The notes under the pieces were generated by a model. It was not told the DNA's origin and made no database searches. It worked only from the letters and a program-made list of their open reading frames with translations. Positions 34,401 to 45,599 of a stretch of DNA of 64,000 nt are shown piece by piece. The position numbers and the translations under genes were made by a program. Source of the stretch: Maylandia zebra (taxonomy: Eukaryota > Chordata > Actinopteri > Cichliformes > Cichlidae); assembly GCF_041146795.1 (NCBI RefSeq), contig NC_135169.1, positions 8,696,264 to 8,760,263 of the forward strand, in the 5' to 3' direction. Positions within the stretch are counted from its first letter, which is position 1, and the number at the start of each line of letters is the position of its first letter.

Positions 34401-35060
34401 TTGACACTGATGCCTTAGCCCAAGCATCCGTGATCCATTGGTGTAACTTGCCCGTCCATCCAGCCCTTTGGGTTAGTCTTGAAGAACGCGGGGAACTTTT
34501 CTTTTGGCAAAGACTTCCTCTTGAAAATGACCATGGGTGGTAATTTTGGCCATTAGAATGGCAACCGCGAACTACAGTGAAGGATGACTTCTCCTTCCCT
34601 GTGGTGAGTATAGACACTGTACTGGTCCCTGTTTTCTTGACAGTATAGTAAATGGGAATTTCAAAGGTGAGGCGACCTCATCAATGTTGGTGATGTGTTC
34701 TGGCCAGATCTTCTTTTTAGTGATCTTATTCTTGCAGTAGGTGCGAAAAATGACCAGCTTTTCTTTGTAATCCGTAAGCAATTGTTTCGAGATGGTAGTT
34801 CTTGTGCAGATTGAGAGATTATGCCTTTTCATAAAACAGAAGCACCAAGAAGGTCTTCCTTGAAAGACGTTGATCTGCATGTCACGCACTACTGTTGTTG
34901 CCTTGAGTCGAATAGAGACCGTAGAGATGCTTCTACCTGCTGTTCTTTGTTCAATAACCCACTGTTCAATTACGTCCTCTAACTGTGGCTGTCGCACCTT
35001 CTTCCCTCTAAAACATTATTTGGTCTTCTTTATTGGCGCAGGCCATCTTCTTGCTTCCTC
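34400..35060 (-). mobile_element. pogo/Tigger-like transposase relic
   Basis: The minus strand encodes QLEDVIEQWVIEQRTAGRSIS and SWCFCFMKRHNLSI, a CENP-B/Tc5-type helix-turn-helix region. NIDEVASPLKF follows, matching the NMDEVP start of the DDE domain in pogo-like proteins. After a frameshift GCHSNGQNYHPWSFSRG and HQWITDAWAK continue the same domain. At least one frameshift and missing C-terminal motifs show it is dead. It could also derive from a domesticated jerky/CENPB-like gene, but lacks introns or a coherent frame. Confidence 0.6.
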
Positions 35061-35289
35061 CACTTCCATACCATTGATTCATTGATACTGAATTCTCTCA
35101 CATCTGCTCTATTCCCATGTTCTAAAGCGTAACTTATTGCCTTGATGTTGAAATCTGCTTTGTAACCATATCTCTTAGCAGGTGCCATTTTGGGCTCCTC
35201 ATACACACAATATGGTAATATTATGTTGAAGTACAGTTAATATTACTCTGCGAGGCTCCTGACTAAGGAAGCCGCAATTCTACAAGAAT

Positions 35290-36560
35290 CCATCAAGTGG
35301 TGAGGTTTTGTAGCTTATCCATGGGAACACCAAGGCGTTCCCAGGCCAGCCGAGAGATATGATCTCTCCCACATGTCCTGGGTCTGCCTAGGGGCCTCCT
35401 CCTGCTGGGATATGCTCAGACACCTCACCCAGGAGGCATCCTTGTCAGATGTCCAAACCACATCAACTGGTTCCTTTTGATATTGAAGAGTCCCTCTCAA
35501 ATGACCGAGTTCCTCATCCTAATTCTAAAGGAGAACCCAAAGACCCTTCAAAGAAAACAAATTTCTGCCACTTGTATGCATGACCTCATTCTTTTGGTCA
35601 CCACCCAAAGGAGGGTAGGAATATCGATTAACCAGTAAATCCACAGCTTCAAGTTTATGGTCAGCTTGCTCTTTAGCACATGTCTGTTTCACTCCAGACT
35701 TCACCCCAATCTAGCTAACAAGCTTGCCCTCCACCTTCCTCTCACTCGTGATAAAGATTCTAACATATTTGAATTGCTCCACCTGGGATAGTAACTCTTC
35801 TCTGACTCAGAGTGGGCACTCAACCCTTTTTCACCTGAGAGCCATGGCTTTGGACTTGGAATTGTTAAATCGCATTGTTTGCCAGAATCACTATTCCTGC
35901 CAGTTACTGTCAGCTGCACCTGAATTCTCACAAGCTAACCAAGCCCAATAAGTTTCCTTCTTAAGCCTGAAGATGGTGATCCGGCTAACCACCAGGTGAT
36001 GATCAGCTTACTCAGTACCTCTCTTTAACCAAGTGTCTAAGACGCACAGCCACAGATCTGTTCATAAAATTACAAAATCAATCCTTCACGTGTGATCTAG
36101 AGTGACCTGATGCCATGTCTACTTATGAAGACACTTATGCTTGAATACGGACAAGCTGTGGTTAGCAAGTCCAATAACAGAACTTCACTCGCATTCAGAT
36201 CTGTTAGGCCGTTTGTCTCAATCACAGACCTCCAGGTCACACTGTCAATGCCCATGTGGGTGTTGAGTTGCTCCAGCAGCAGAAAAATGGAGTCCATGGA
36301 TGAGACACTTTCCAGCACCCCACTACACCCCAAGCGTGGGTACTTTGAACTGTCATTTGGGACATAGGCACAAATGACAGTCATGACCCATGTCCCAACC
36401 TAAAGGCACAGTGAAGCAATCCTCTTGCCTGGGTAAACCCCAACAAACAGGCAGTTAACTGGGTGGGTACGATTATACCCACTCCTGCCCATTGCCCCTT
36501 ATTGGAGGACAACTCCAGAGTGGAACAGGTGGTACCAATGCTGACGTATTGGTACCACCC
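35290..36560 (-). mobile_element. Decayed LINE, endonuclease-to-RT region
   Basis: On the minus strand near 36384-36097 the text TVICAYVPNDSSKYP, GVLESVSSMDSIFLL and NGLTDLNASEVLLLD matches the apurinic endonuclease of a common fish LINE, probably RTE-like (Expander/Rex3 type). The complementary text at 35320-35830 carries decayed RT-region sequence of the same class. Many stops and gaps; not functional. Clade assignment is tentative. Confidence 0.55.
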
Positions 36561-36564
36561 TAGT

Positions 36565-36650
36565 GCAGTCAGCTTCTTTCATCTCATGGTCTGGGGTTGT
36601 CAAACTCTTTTTATTTGAGACTCTTTCATTGATGCCTGCCATTATAGACA
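36565..36650 (-). mobile_element. Short fragment of the R4/Rex6-like LINE
   Basis: 'tagtgcagtcagcttcttt' and 'gagactctttcattgatgcctgccat' parallel 33153-33250 of the nearby LINE in order and orientation, with many substitutions. It is an older, tiny copy. Confidence 0.45.
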
Positions 36651-36817
36651 TTTTAAAACAATTCAGACTGCAGTACTTACAGTGAGCTCGCAGGATGTGC
36701 GCTTGCCCAGCCTGACAGTTAATAAACTACTATGATAGTAAGAACTATGAACGGCTTTCGTTGATGTCTCATTGTGTTTCTCTGTGCACCTCATGTTCTA
36801 CTCTGTTCTGATCTCAG

Positions 36818-38096
36818 TCTACCCGGTGGAAATGGTGACACAAGGAGAGAAGTCTATCCTGCTGCCTTTTAAAGTCACAGATCACCTTCCTCAGGATGTC
36901 AAAGTTGAGTGGAGACTCATTAACCCCGAAGACCGGATGATCTACGTGTATGAAAGGAGTAAAAATGAGTCTCCTTCATGGGACCATGTAGGGTGGATGG
37001 ACACATGCTGCTACAGAAATCAGTGACGCTCAGTGTCAGAGGTGAGAGTAACATCTGTTTGTCCAAAATAAGTGAGAATGAAATCACTGTCATCTGTCTT
37101 TCAGTGTGATCCTGATGTGCTCTGTTCTCTCCTCAGATAGAAAGTCTGACATTAAGGTTGAAGATGGGGGACACATCTGACACAGGTCAGTAAACACAGC
37201 ATAAACCCACTCAGAGTCCTGTGCAGTTTGCAGGAGTTGGGCTCCTATGACTTCCATATGTAAAAAGATCAGCAGCCCCAGGTCTGGTTATTGGCCACGC
37301 CCTGACCCCACAAATACATCATGTCTGACCACCTTATTTAGACGATAACCTGCCAGGACAGTGGACCTTCATTTCCCACCATTAGATTTTACATGATGTT
37401 ACTGTGAACCAGCAAAGCCAGTAGCAATGCTGTTTCATAAGTGTCAAAGCTGCATCACACAGATTCTTCTCCTTGTTCCTTCAGACAAAGTTCTGATAAA
37501 CTGGCTCCTGTTGTTAATTCAATGATCGCTGCTTTACAAACACAACTGGATCAAATTCTGATTCCTAATGTTTTCACATCTTTCTTTAAAAACTGTTTCC
37601 TGTTGTTTGTGCGTGGAAAATGCAGTTTGTCTCAGTGATGTCATGTAATGAGCTCCGAGTCGCAGTAACACACTTTTACCACTAGGACAGAATCACTGCA
37701 CAGCTCTGCCATGTTCATGAAGCCTGGCAGCTCTGAACTCTGTCACTGATTGGTTCCTGTGGTCCTGATGATCAATATTTACAATATTTTAGAAAAAAAC
37801 ATGTTCAGAGTCACATGATATGTTCAAGTGTCTGATGTAGAAATAAGTTGATCAGGACTCTGAGCTGAGACTCAATCTGTTTGTCTGCTCTTCAGGAGAA
37901 AAAACAAGCAACCAGAGGAACCACTGATCGAGCTTCCTCTGAGTCATGTCCTCTTCCTCCCTTCTCCTCTCTGTTCCTCTTGTTTTTCATCTGTTGTTAA
38001 AGTTGCTGTGAATTGTTCAGTGTGTAGGTGACTGACATGATGTGAATATTACAGTATTACACTACAAATCCTTCCTAAAAGTATGATGTAAATAAA
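36818..38096 (+). pseudogene. V-set Ig gene fragment (butyrophilin/B7-like)
   Basis: An acceptor TGATCTCAG at 36817 opens an exon (36818-37041) reading VYPVEMVTQGEKSILLPF, VTDHLPQDVKVEWRL and MIYVYERSKNESPSW, a fish V-set domain of the butyrophilin/B7-like class. The B-strand cysteine (LPCK in relatives) is F here. The second half with the F-strand cysteine is missing; a shifted frame then gives LLQKSVTLSVR before GTGAGA. Further exon-like segments follow at 37137-37185 and from about 37897 (after TGCTCTTCAG). AATAAA lies at 38091-38096. No transmembrane exon or leader was identified. The two lost cysteines and the frameshift argue for a pseudogene. Confidence 0.55.
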
Positions 38097-40687
38097 CAAA
38101 CTTGAGTGCATGTGTAACAATAAGATGGAGCATAAGTAGAAGGCACTGTGGGTCACCACGTGTTGTTTGTATGTGTGTGTTTTTGTTACAAAACACATTT
38201 AAAAATGTCTGTCGAGACTCTCTAACCTGATCAATCAGCTGTAATTAGGATCAGGACTGAGAGCAAAACCAGATTCCTGCATTCACACCTGCCTGAGCTG
38301 AATGCAGCTTACTCCCTGTGATCATGTGACACGAGCAGGTCATCTGCTCTAATCTGACCTCATGCACTGAACTCTGAGATTGTTGTTACTGAACTTAGTC
38401 GGGATCAGATGATGTGCTCAGGATTGGTTGCCATAGTGATTGAACAGGTGAAGAAACACTCTTTGGTGCCTGATTCTCCGCCTGAAGGAGGGACGATGCA
38501 GTTTTGTCTGTATTCAGTCTGCATCCAGGGTTTTCAACATATCCTGATCAAATTTTCTGTCATGGTAGATACCAATAACAGGTCAAAGGTCAATGTCATA
38601 ATAAATATATAAAAATCAGTAGAAACTTGATATTACCCACACTTTTTAATGGATCGTCTTCAAACTTCACAACAATACGCCAGGGCTCGGCCCACTGCTG
38701 ACCTTCACTTTAATTGTTAGCATGCAAGGTCAAAGTTGACTTTGTAAAAGTTTTACTGAGTAGTATATCATATGGAAGGTCATGCAGAGAGCTGTATCAC
38801 ATATTACATGTTTTCAGCATAATATGACACCACAATGACGCCACACAGGTGCACAAGATCAATCATACACTACATGAAAACGTCTCACAGCTTATAGAAG
38901 CCAAAGACTTCAGCCTACTGAGCTCCACTCATCTGGGTAAAGATAATAAAACACACCCTTTTAGTATGTAATAAAGGTCAGAGGTCATTGACATTGACAC
39001 TCGACCTTTGACCCTCTAACTGTGTAAACATGTGTAATTGTGATGGGACACAGACTGTCAAACTTACTAACACACCTTAAATGTAGAAGCACTTATGGAT
39101 GAAGCTGATATTGTGGGATTTAAGACCTGGATTGACGATACGGTCATCAGATTAGTGCGCTCTCTTGCACTGAAGCAAGAGCGCGCACTACTACCTGAAG
39201 ATGACTTTCTTTACAAAAGCACATTCTGCTTAGTTACCACTAGGTGGGAGTAACACTTCTAAACAACTAGTATGTCCATTCTATGACACTTTCATTACAT
39301 GGAATGCCTTCTGCACCTGAAGGCAACAGGAGGGCACACCTGTGATCAAGTGACCAGCTTCACAGCAGTGATAATGCTCACAGTATTCAGGAAACAGAGA
39401 CAAATGAATGATAATTACTGAGATAAAAGCTTGATAATAGTTGTGTCAGCATAATACAGCAGCTCAATGCAAACATGATTTTATAAACCCAGCAGCTCAG
39501 GCCTGTCATTAAAGAAGAGCAGCTCACAGCTGTACACCGCTGTAGAATTTATGACTGCTGAGTTGAAAAGCTCAGAGCTGAGCTCTGGGCTTTTTGTCAG
39601 CACCCAGAGCTCGTGGTCGAGGCCTCAGATTTGGACGTGCTAATTGTTGATAGAGCTCAAGAATCGTTGCCCCAGTGTTAACTGCAGGTCATCACTCGAT
39701 GATCTGCAAAGATCAGAGAGACCTCCATCCTTTCTAGTTCTCTGCTGGTGGTCGGGGTACATGCACAGGTACGAGTGGTGCTACAGGATGGTGTCAGAGC
39801 TGAACACATAACGTGTGCTGTGATGAGCAGCAGCAGCAGCTTTTATGGGTTCACATGATCAGTGTTTCTTTCTTCTTTCAGCTCAATGCTGACATATTTT
39901 TATGTGTGTATGTCAAGTATCCATTTCATGAAGGGATGATTTTGGGTTTTATATGTTATCGGTGCTCAAATCAGCTAAATCATAAACTGGACACATAATC
40001 TGATCCACTTATTATTCTCATACATTCTCAGTTTCGTCAGCTGTGATTGGTCGGTGAGCCCGATTGATGATCTCTGGGCTGACGCATGCACTGTTTCCCT
40101 CCTGTCGTTAGTGCAGCTGAAATGTCAGCTGTGTTGTTTTGTGTTGCAAACAATTTTGTCTCAACAATTTTCTGTGCATGACTCATTTTATTTATGATGA
40201 CGGGTCCTAAATCTGAGGTATTCCCACACAGCAAATGATTATGAAGAAGGGACCAGCTCTTCACCATCACATCTGGATTTTGTGGTTGATCTGTTTTTAA
40301 CGTGCTGTCACTCATAAAGATGTCATGCTGCAGCAGCTGAGATTTGTGAGTGATGCTGTCTCACAGCTGTTTCTGGGTTTGAGATTCATTTAAAAACTCC
40401 ACACAGACACGTGAACACTTCAGAGAACAAAGAGTCTCTCAGACCTCAGAGCGGTTTGAGGTCAGGACCAGGACTTGTTTACTCAGCAGCTCAACACACC
40501 TGCAGGTTGGATCAACAGGTGCGCTGATGGAGCTCAGGTCTGTAAATGTTTTACAATAAAGAGCTCAGAGATAAAGATCAGACTGTGATGCTGATTCTTT
40601 CAATAAAACAGGAAGTGTATCTCTGAGGACCTTCGGTCCACAGCAGTCCACCACACTGAGGGTCTGCTCTAAAACATTACTAAACAC
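38097..40687. other. No gene recognised
   Basis: About 2.6 kb without a domain-bearing ORF. It contains a hairpin at 39155-39188 and a short (CAG)n at about 39825-39840; nothing else is supported. Confidence 0.45.
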
Positions 40688-43059
40688 CAGTGTTGGGTAA
40701 GTTACTTTAAATTAGTAACTTAGTTACATTACTAGTTACTTCCATCAAAACTAACTCAGTTACTTCAAGTTACTCGTTACTTTCAAAGTAACTAGTTACT
40801 AGGGAAAGTATGTCTGTGAAGGTTCTCAGTCATCCAGGTCATCGTAGTCAAAGGAGCTTGCAAAGAAAAGCGTCTGGACTTCTTTAAGTTGCTTGAAGAC
40901 GTTTCACCTCTCATCCGAGAAGCTTCTTCAGTTCTAAGGTCAAATGGTGGAGAGTCCCAGATATAAACCTAGTGGGAGTAACCCCCCACAGAGGGACAAA
41001 AGGACCCCCTGATGATCCTCTAATCGCCTGAGCCAAGGTGTGAAACTGGGTGTGAGTCCCAATCAGCCAGAGTTTCGGGTGTGTTCATTATGAAACCTGG
41101 CCCCACCTTATCATGCGATGTCCTGAGATCAGATGACCCAGAATGTGAGTGGGCGTTAAGGCGTCTGGGAAGGATCTCAAAACTGGATTATAGATGGCAG
41201 AGAGTTGGTGTCGTAAACCCCGCCTCTGTTCAAAGATGGTCGCTCACAGTGGACATAGATGGCTTCTTTCACTCCTCTTTCAAACCATCTGTCCTCTCTG
41301 TCCAAAATGTGAACATTGGCATCCTCGAAAGAGTGACCTTTGACCTTTAGATGCAGATGGACTGCTGAGTCTTGTCCTGTGGAGGTGGCTCTTCTGTGTT
41401 GTGCTATGCGCTTGTGAAGTGGCTGTTTGGTCTCTCCAATGTAGAGGTCTGAGCATTCCTCGCTGCACTGTACAGCAAACACCACATTGTTAAGTCTGTG
41501 TTTTGGCGTTTTGTCTTTCGGGTGAACCAGTTTCTGTCTGAGCGTGTTGTTGGGTCTGAAATACACTGGGATGTCATGCTTGGAGAAAACTCTCCTGAGT
41601 TTCTCTGATACACCGGCTACATAGGGGATGACAATGTTGTTGCGTCTGTCCTTCTTATCCTCCCTCGCTGGTGTCTGGTCTTCTTTTCTGTGCCTCTTTG
41701 CTGACTTTAAGAACGCCCATTTAGGATAGCCGCACGTTTTGAGTGCTTCAAGTAACTTAAAGAAGTCCAGACGCTTTTCTTTGCAAGCTCCTTTGACTAG
41801 GGAAAGTAACTTTGGTTTTACTCAGACTTCTCTTGTTAATGTGTTGCTAACTGGATACCCAGCAAGAGTGCCAGTCTTCTAGCTTGCTTACTTGCCACAG
41901 TGCACTGTGCCACCTACCAAAGGAAAAAATAATGTTATAATATATAATAATATTTCCCCGAGAGAAATCCCACGCCTGGACCGTCGTTGACCACCGCCAT
42001 GATTCTAGCCTACGTTACAGCATCATGTGCGCCTTTTACATCCAACACAAAAACTGCAGTCGTGGCGCTTTCGATTGTACTCAGAACTCAGAAATTCTGC
42101 CTTCCGAATAGGAAGATGTAGGTAACACCAGACTGCAGATGAGCTGCATACATGGCTGGACTGGGACAAAACCACCACATATTCAGCTTTACAGCTGTGG
42201 CTCCAGCAAGCATCAGCTGATACTAGAAAGTAATATTAAATAAATTCTAACAACAGCTGATCAAACGTGCTGCTGTTGTTTAACGTGACATCTGCTAGTT
42301 TCCTCTTTCTGGCGCAAAGCGGACGATAAATAAACAAGAGGGAAAAGCCGATCAGCTGATCATTGATCAGTTTCATGATTGAAGTAGAAACAGGAGAGGG
42401 AGGGGAGAGGATGAGAGAAGAAGAGGCAGCTGTGCAGCGTAAACACAGAATAACTCCAGCTTTGTGTCTTTTTCATTGTAGCTGAAGTCCGGGACAAACT
42501 GTTCCTTTTCACCTCAATAAGAAACGCGTAATATTTTCTCTGAATACGAGACGATTCCGTTTTTTACAGGACGGTTGGCAACTCTAATAATTAACCTTAT
42601 GAACAAAATAAAGTTCAACATCAGTAACATAGCACCCACCCAGCTGTATAGAAACCCCGTCATGCTAGCTAGCACGCAGCACGAAAAAGTCAGCATAACG
42701 AAAATAAACTCCACCTAAACTTGGTTTATATCTGACCCAGATGGACTGCAGGTCATAACTTCTTACCTGAAGTTCAGTTCACCTGACACACGGACGGGCG
42801 GCCACTTCAGGTCTCTCCTCCTCCTGCCTCCCCCTTCTCTCATCCACCTGCTGGCCTCCACCACTTGCTAATGTTATTGAATCTGTGGAAGCTCCGCGAC
42901 AGCCACCACACGAAGTAACGAATAACGACCCTATCTAACTCCCAGTAACGAGTAACGCGTTCCTGATTTTGGCATAATAACTAGTTACCGTGCTCGTTAC
43001 CACAATAATAACATAGTTACTGTAACGCGTTACTTAATAACGCGTTAGTCCCAACACTG
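40688..43059. mobile_element. hAT-type DNA transposon with perfect 8-bp target duplication
   Basis: Termini CAGTGTTGGG (40688) and CCCAACACTG (to 43059) are inverted. They are followed inward by many GTTACT/AGTAAC words typical of hAT subterminal sequence. CTAAACAC flanks both sides exactly (40680-40687 and 43060-43067). No transposase is found inside, so it is non-autonomous. A Penelope-like element occupies 40811-41795 near its left end. Confidence 0.88.
40811..41795 (-). mobile_element. Penelope-like element, 5' truncated, with GIY-YIG domain
   Basis: The minus-strand ORF (41566-41177) encodes VVFAVQCSEECSDLYIGET, LHKRIAQHRRA and HSFEDANVHILDRE, a GIY-YIG endonuclease, the C-terminal domain of Penelope-like retroelements. 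RT is missing. A 13-bp duplication, ACTAGGGAAAGTA, flanks the insertion (40798-40810, 41796-41808). The two ends carry the same sequence of about 49 bases (CAAAGGAGCTTGC...) in inverted orientation, one of the rearranged terminal forms Penelope elements often leave. Confidence 0.85.
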
Positions 43060-43640
43060 CTAAACACACAGGTTCTGTTCCATGAAGAAGGTCTGCGAAA
43101 ACTCTGAGTTTGTTCATCCTCAGATGAAGGAGACATATTTGATGCTCAGTCAGTTACCATGGCAACAGATGATGGACATATCCAAACAAAGTTATAATTT
43201 TTAATCTATGTTTAATTTTATTTCAAACAATATAAAGAAAGTCATTCAGGAAACAGAATATGGAAGAATACGAAACAAAACACAGAACATGTGACATCAC
43301 TCTTAAACACTGACAGTCTGCAGCCTCCATCAGTGTGTGAGTGTGTTAGAGTTCAGCACAGTGTCTGTGTGCAAGTCTGAAACCTACACAGGTGACAACA
43401 GGAAACTCAGAGTTACTGAACCTGCTTCCTGAGCAGATGTTACTGTGTGCACAGGTGACAGCTAACAGCTGCATTTTAAACAGATTAAAGCACAGGCAGC
43501 ATGAAGAAGAGGAGTAGAGGAAGGATGAAGGTCCATCAGGCCCAGGGTGTCCTCAGCTTCCTGTTCAGAGACAAACATGATGTCAGCTCCTCACAAACAG
43601 TCAGCCCATCTTATCTTAATGATCTTGTAGTACCATATCC
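43060..43640. other. No gene recognised
   Basis: Moderately GC-balanced sequence between two DNA-transposon ends with no coding or RNA signal. Confidence 0.4.
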
Positions 43641-44180
43641 AGTGTTGGGAAGGTTACTTATAAAAATGTATTCCACTACAGATTACAGAATACATGCCCC
43701 AAAAGGTATTTTGTAACATATTCCGTTACATATTCTGAATACTTTGAATTACTTAATATATTATCATGCTTTTTACAACTACATGAATGTACTGTTGCTG
43801 TGTGATTTATTACTATTACTGAAGGTTACTCTCCATACCAACACCAACTAGATGTTAAAATCTTAATATAAATGAGTAACAGTAGGTGGACATTAGGTAA
43901 GGCTGCACTTTTTGCAGCGATCTCGTGTAGAAAACTATTCCACGCGTATATAAAACAGATCCGCGGCTCCGAACCGTAGTAAAGGGACCTCTGGCTAATA
44001 CGTCGGGTTCGTGTCGGGCTCGTAGCCAAAAAATAGCTTTAGTTGTTTAGGTCAACTTTGCTTGCGAGAGACAGAGAGAGGCGTTGAAAGGCTGCTCCAA
44101 AGGAACTTATTTTTTCGGAGGAAACACGAACACAGTGTACAGTCGAGTCTTAATAGCTTACTTACAACTTGTTTGGGTAC
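43641..44180 (+). mobile_element. Left part of a second hAT-like element
   Basis: Begins CAGTGTTGGGAAGGTTACTT and has the ATTACAGAATACAT texture of fish hAT ends. A solo LTR is inserted at 44181; the right terminus was not found beyond it, so boundaries are open. Confidence 0.45.
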
Positions 44181-44739
44181 TGTTACGGATTCAAATATTG
44201 GGGATGGATACAAGAAGAAAAACCACAATAACAACACTGGTCCGGCCGGGTTGAGTCAAACGATGATTTTAATGATCACACGCGTGGGAGATGGACACTG
44301 ATGCAGACAGCATCAGATCTCAAAATGGTGGAGCATTGCTCAAACTCTTATAGCCTCTGGTGCCTCCACCTTATCATAAAAGCCTAAACATTCACATGCT
44401 TTCTCTCACACGGCGCCTAAGCTACGACCTTGGCTCCCTGTTTATCTGCTCCTGCTGAGATGGGGCAGAAAACTCCAGCATGTTTTCTTCTAATCAGACA
44501 AATAAGGCGATGACTTTCTGCGAACAGTATTTCTTATAACTCAGCAGTATAATGCATCATAAACAATATCATTCATTCACAATAAATCAGCAGTCTAATG
44601 TAATGCAAACCAGTTTAACAAATGCAATAGTTATCAGCTTCTTCTAATCCAGGAGAATAATGCAAACTACAACTACATAACAATTCACAATCTTTAATTA
44701 GGGGTATAACATGGCATAAAATAATATTATAATCCCACA
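44181..44739 (-). mobile_element. Solo LTR, 559 bp
   Basis: On the minus strand it starts TGTGGGATTATAATA and ends AATCCGTAACA (TG..CA), flanked by GTAC on both sides (44177-44180 and 44740-44743). A TATA box GCTATAAGAG lies mid-way, followed by ATTAAA before the end, giving a U3-R-U5 order on the minus strand. No internal retroviral sequence adjoins it. GTAC is itself palindromic, so the duplication is only moderately convincing. Confidence 0.55.
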
Positions 44740-44743
44740 GTAC

Positions 44744-45599
44744 CTGGGTCATTGACCCAGTGGTTTCTGTTTTGTACCTTTTATTTGTGTTTTCATCTTA
44801 GTTTATTATTGTGAAGGGTTTTACATTTTTATTTTCCCCAATTCTTCTTGGTTTGGTTCCATACTCCCTCTATTCTGTGTCCAGTCAGTGTCTGTGTCTG
44901 CCTGTATCTGCCTACCTGCTTGTGAGTCTGTGTCTGTAAGTTCAGTCTGTGTTTCTTGTTTTACTTTGAAAGTCAGTGTCTCATGTTAATGTGTCTGATG
45001 TTAATGTGTCTGGTTTTGCTTCCTTTGTCTCGTCAGCCCTGATTTGCCCCAGCTGTGTTTCCCTCCTGTTTCCCATTCCCTGATTGCTCCCTCTGTGTAT
45101 TTAAGCCCTGTGTTTTTGTTTGTTTGTGTCACGGTCACCATCATATATGCTGTGTGTTCTGGTTCCTTGTGTAAGTTTATTTTAGTTTTGTTACTTTTTG
45201 AGTTTAGCATTAAAGCTGTTTTGAGTTCACGTTTTGCCTCAGAGTGTCTGCACTGCCTGCACACAGCCCTCACATGGCACAATTACAGCTGCACTGCCAA
45301 TGAGGCTACTTTCTTTCGGGCTATGCCTGTAACACTCTGCCTATTGCCTTCATATTAATTTTTTTTAAAAAAATACTTCACGTCATTATGCGAGCAGCAA
45401 GTAGGGGTGACATGGGCCGCGAGATTGATACACAGACATTAGAGCCTCGAGTGTTTTGTTTGGGTTTCACTGGTGTGGAATTACCAAAAATAGAGAGGGG
45501 ACAGCCTAACATATGAAACAGGAAAGTTTGGAGCCTAAAGACTTAAAGAATTTGAAGAAAAGTTAGGGCTGGACCGGGTGACCCCGAATCCTCCCTTAG
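44744..45599. other. Unresolved, repeat-like sequence
   Basis: 'tgtgtatttaagccctgtg' and 'gcattaaagctgttttgag' near 45090-45220 look like the 3' part of a dispersed fish repeat, but no boundary or coding region could be supported. Confidence 0.3.
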
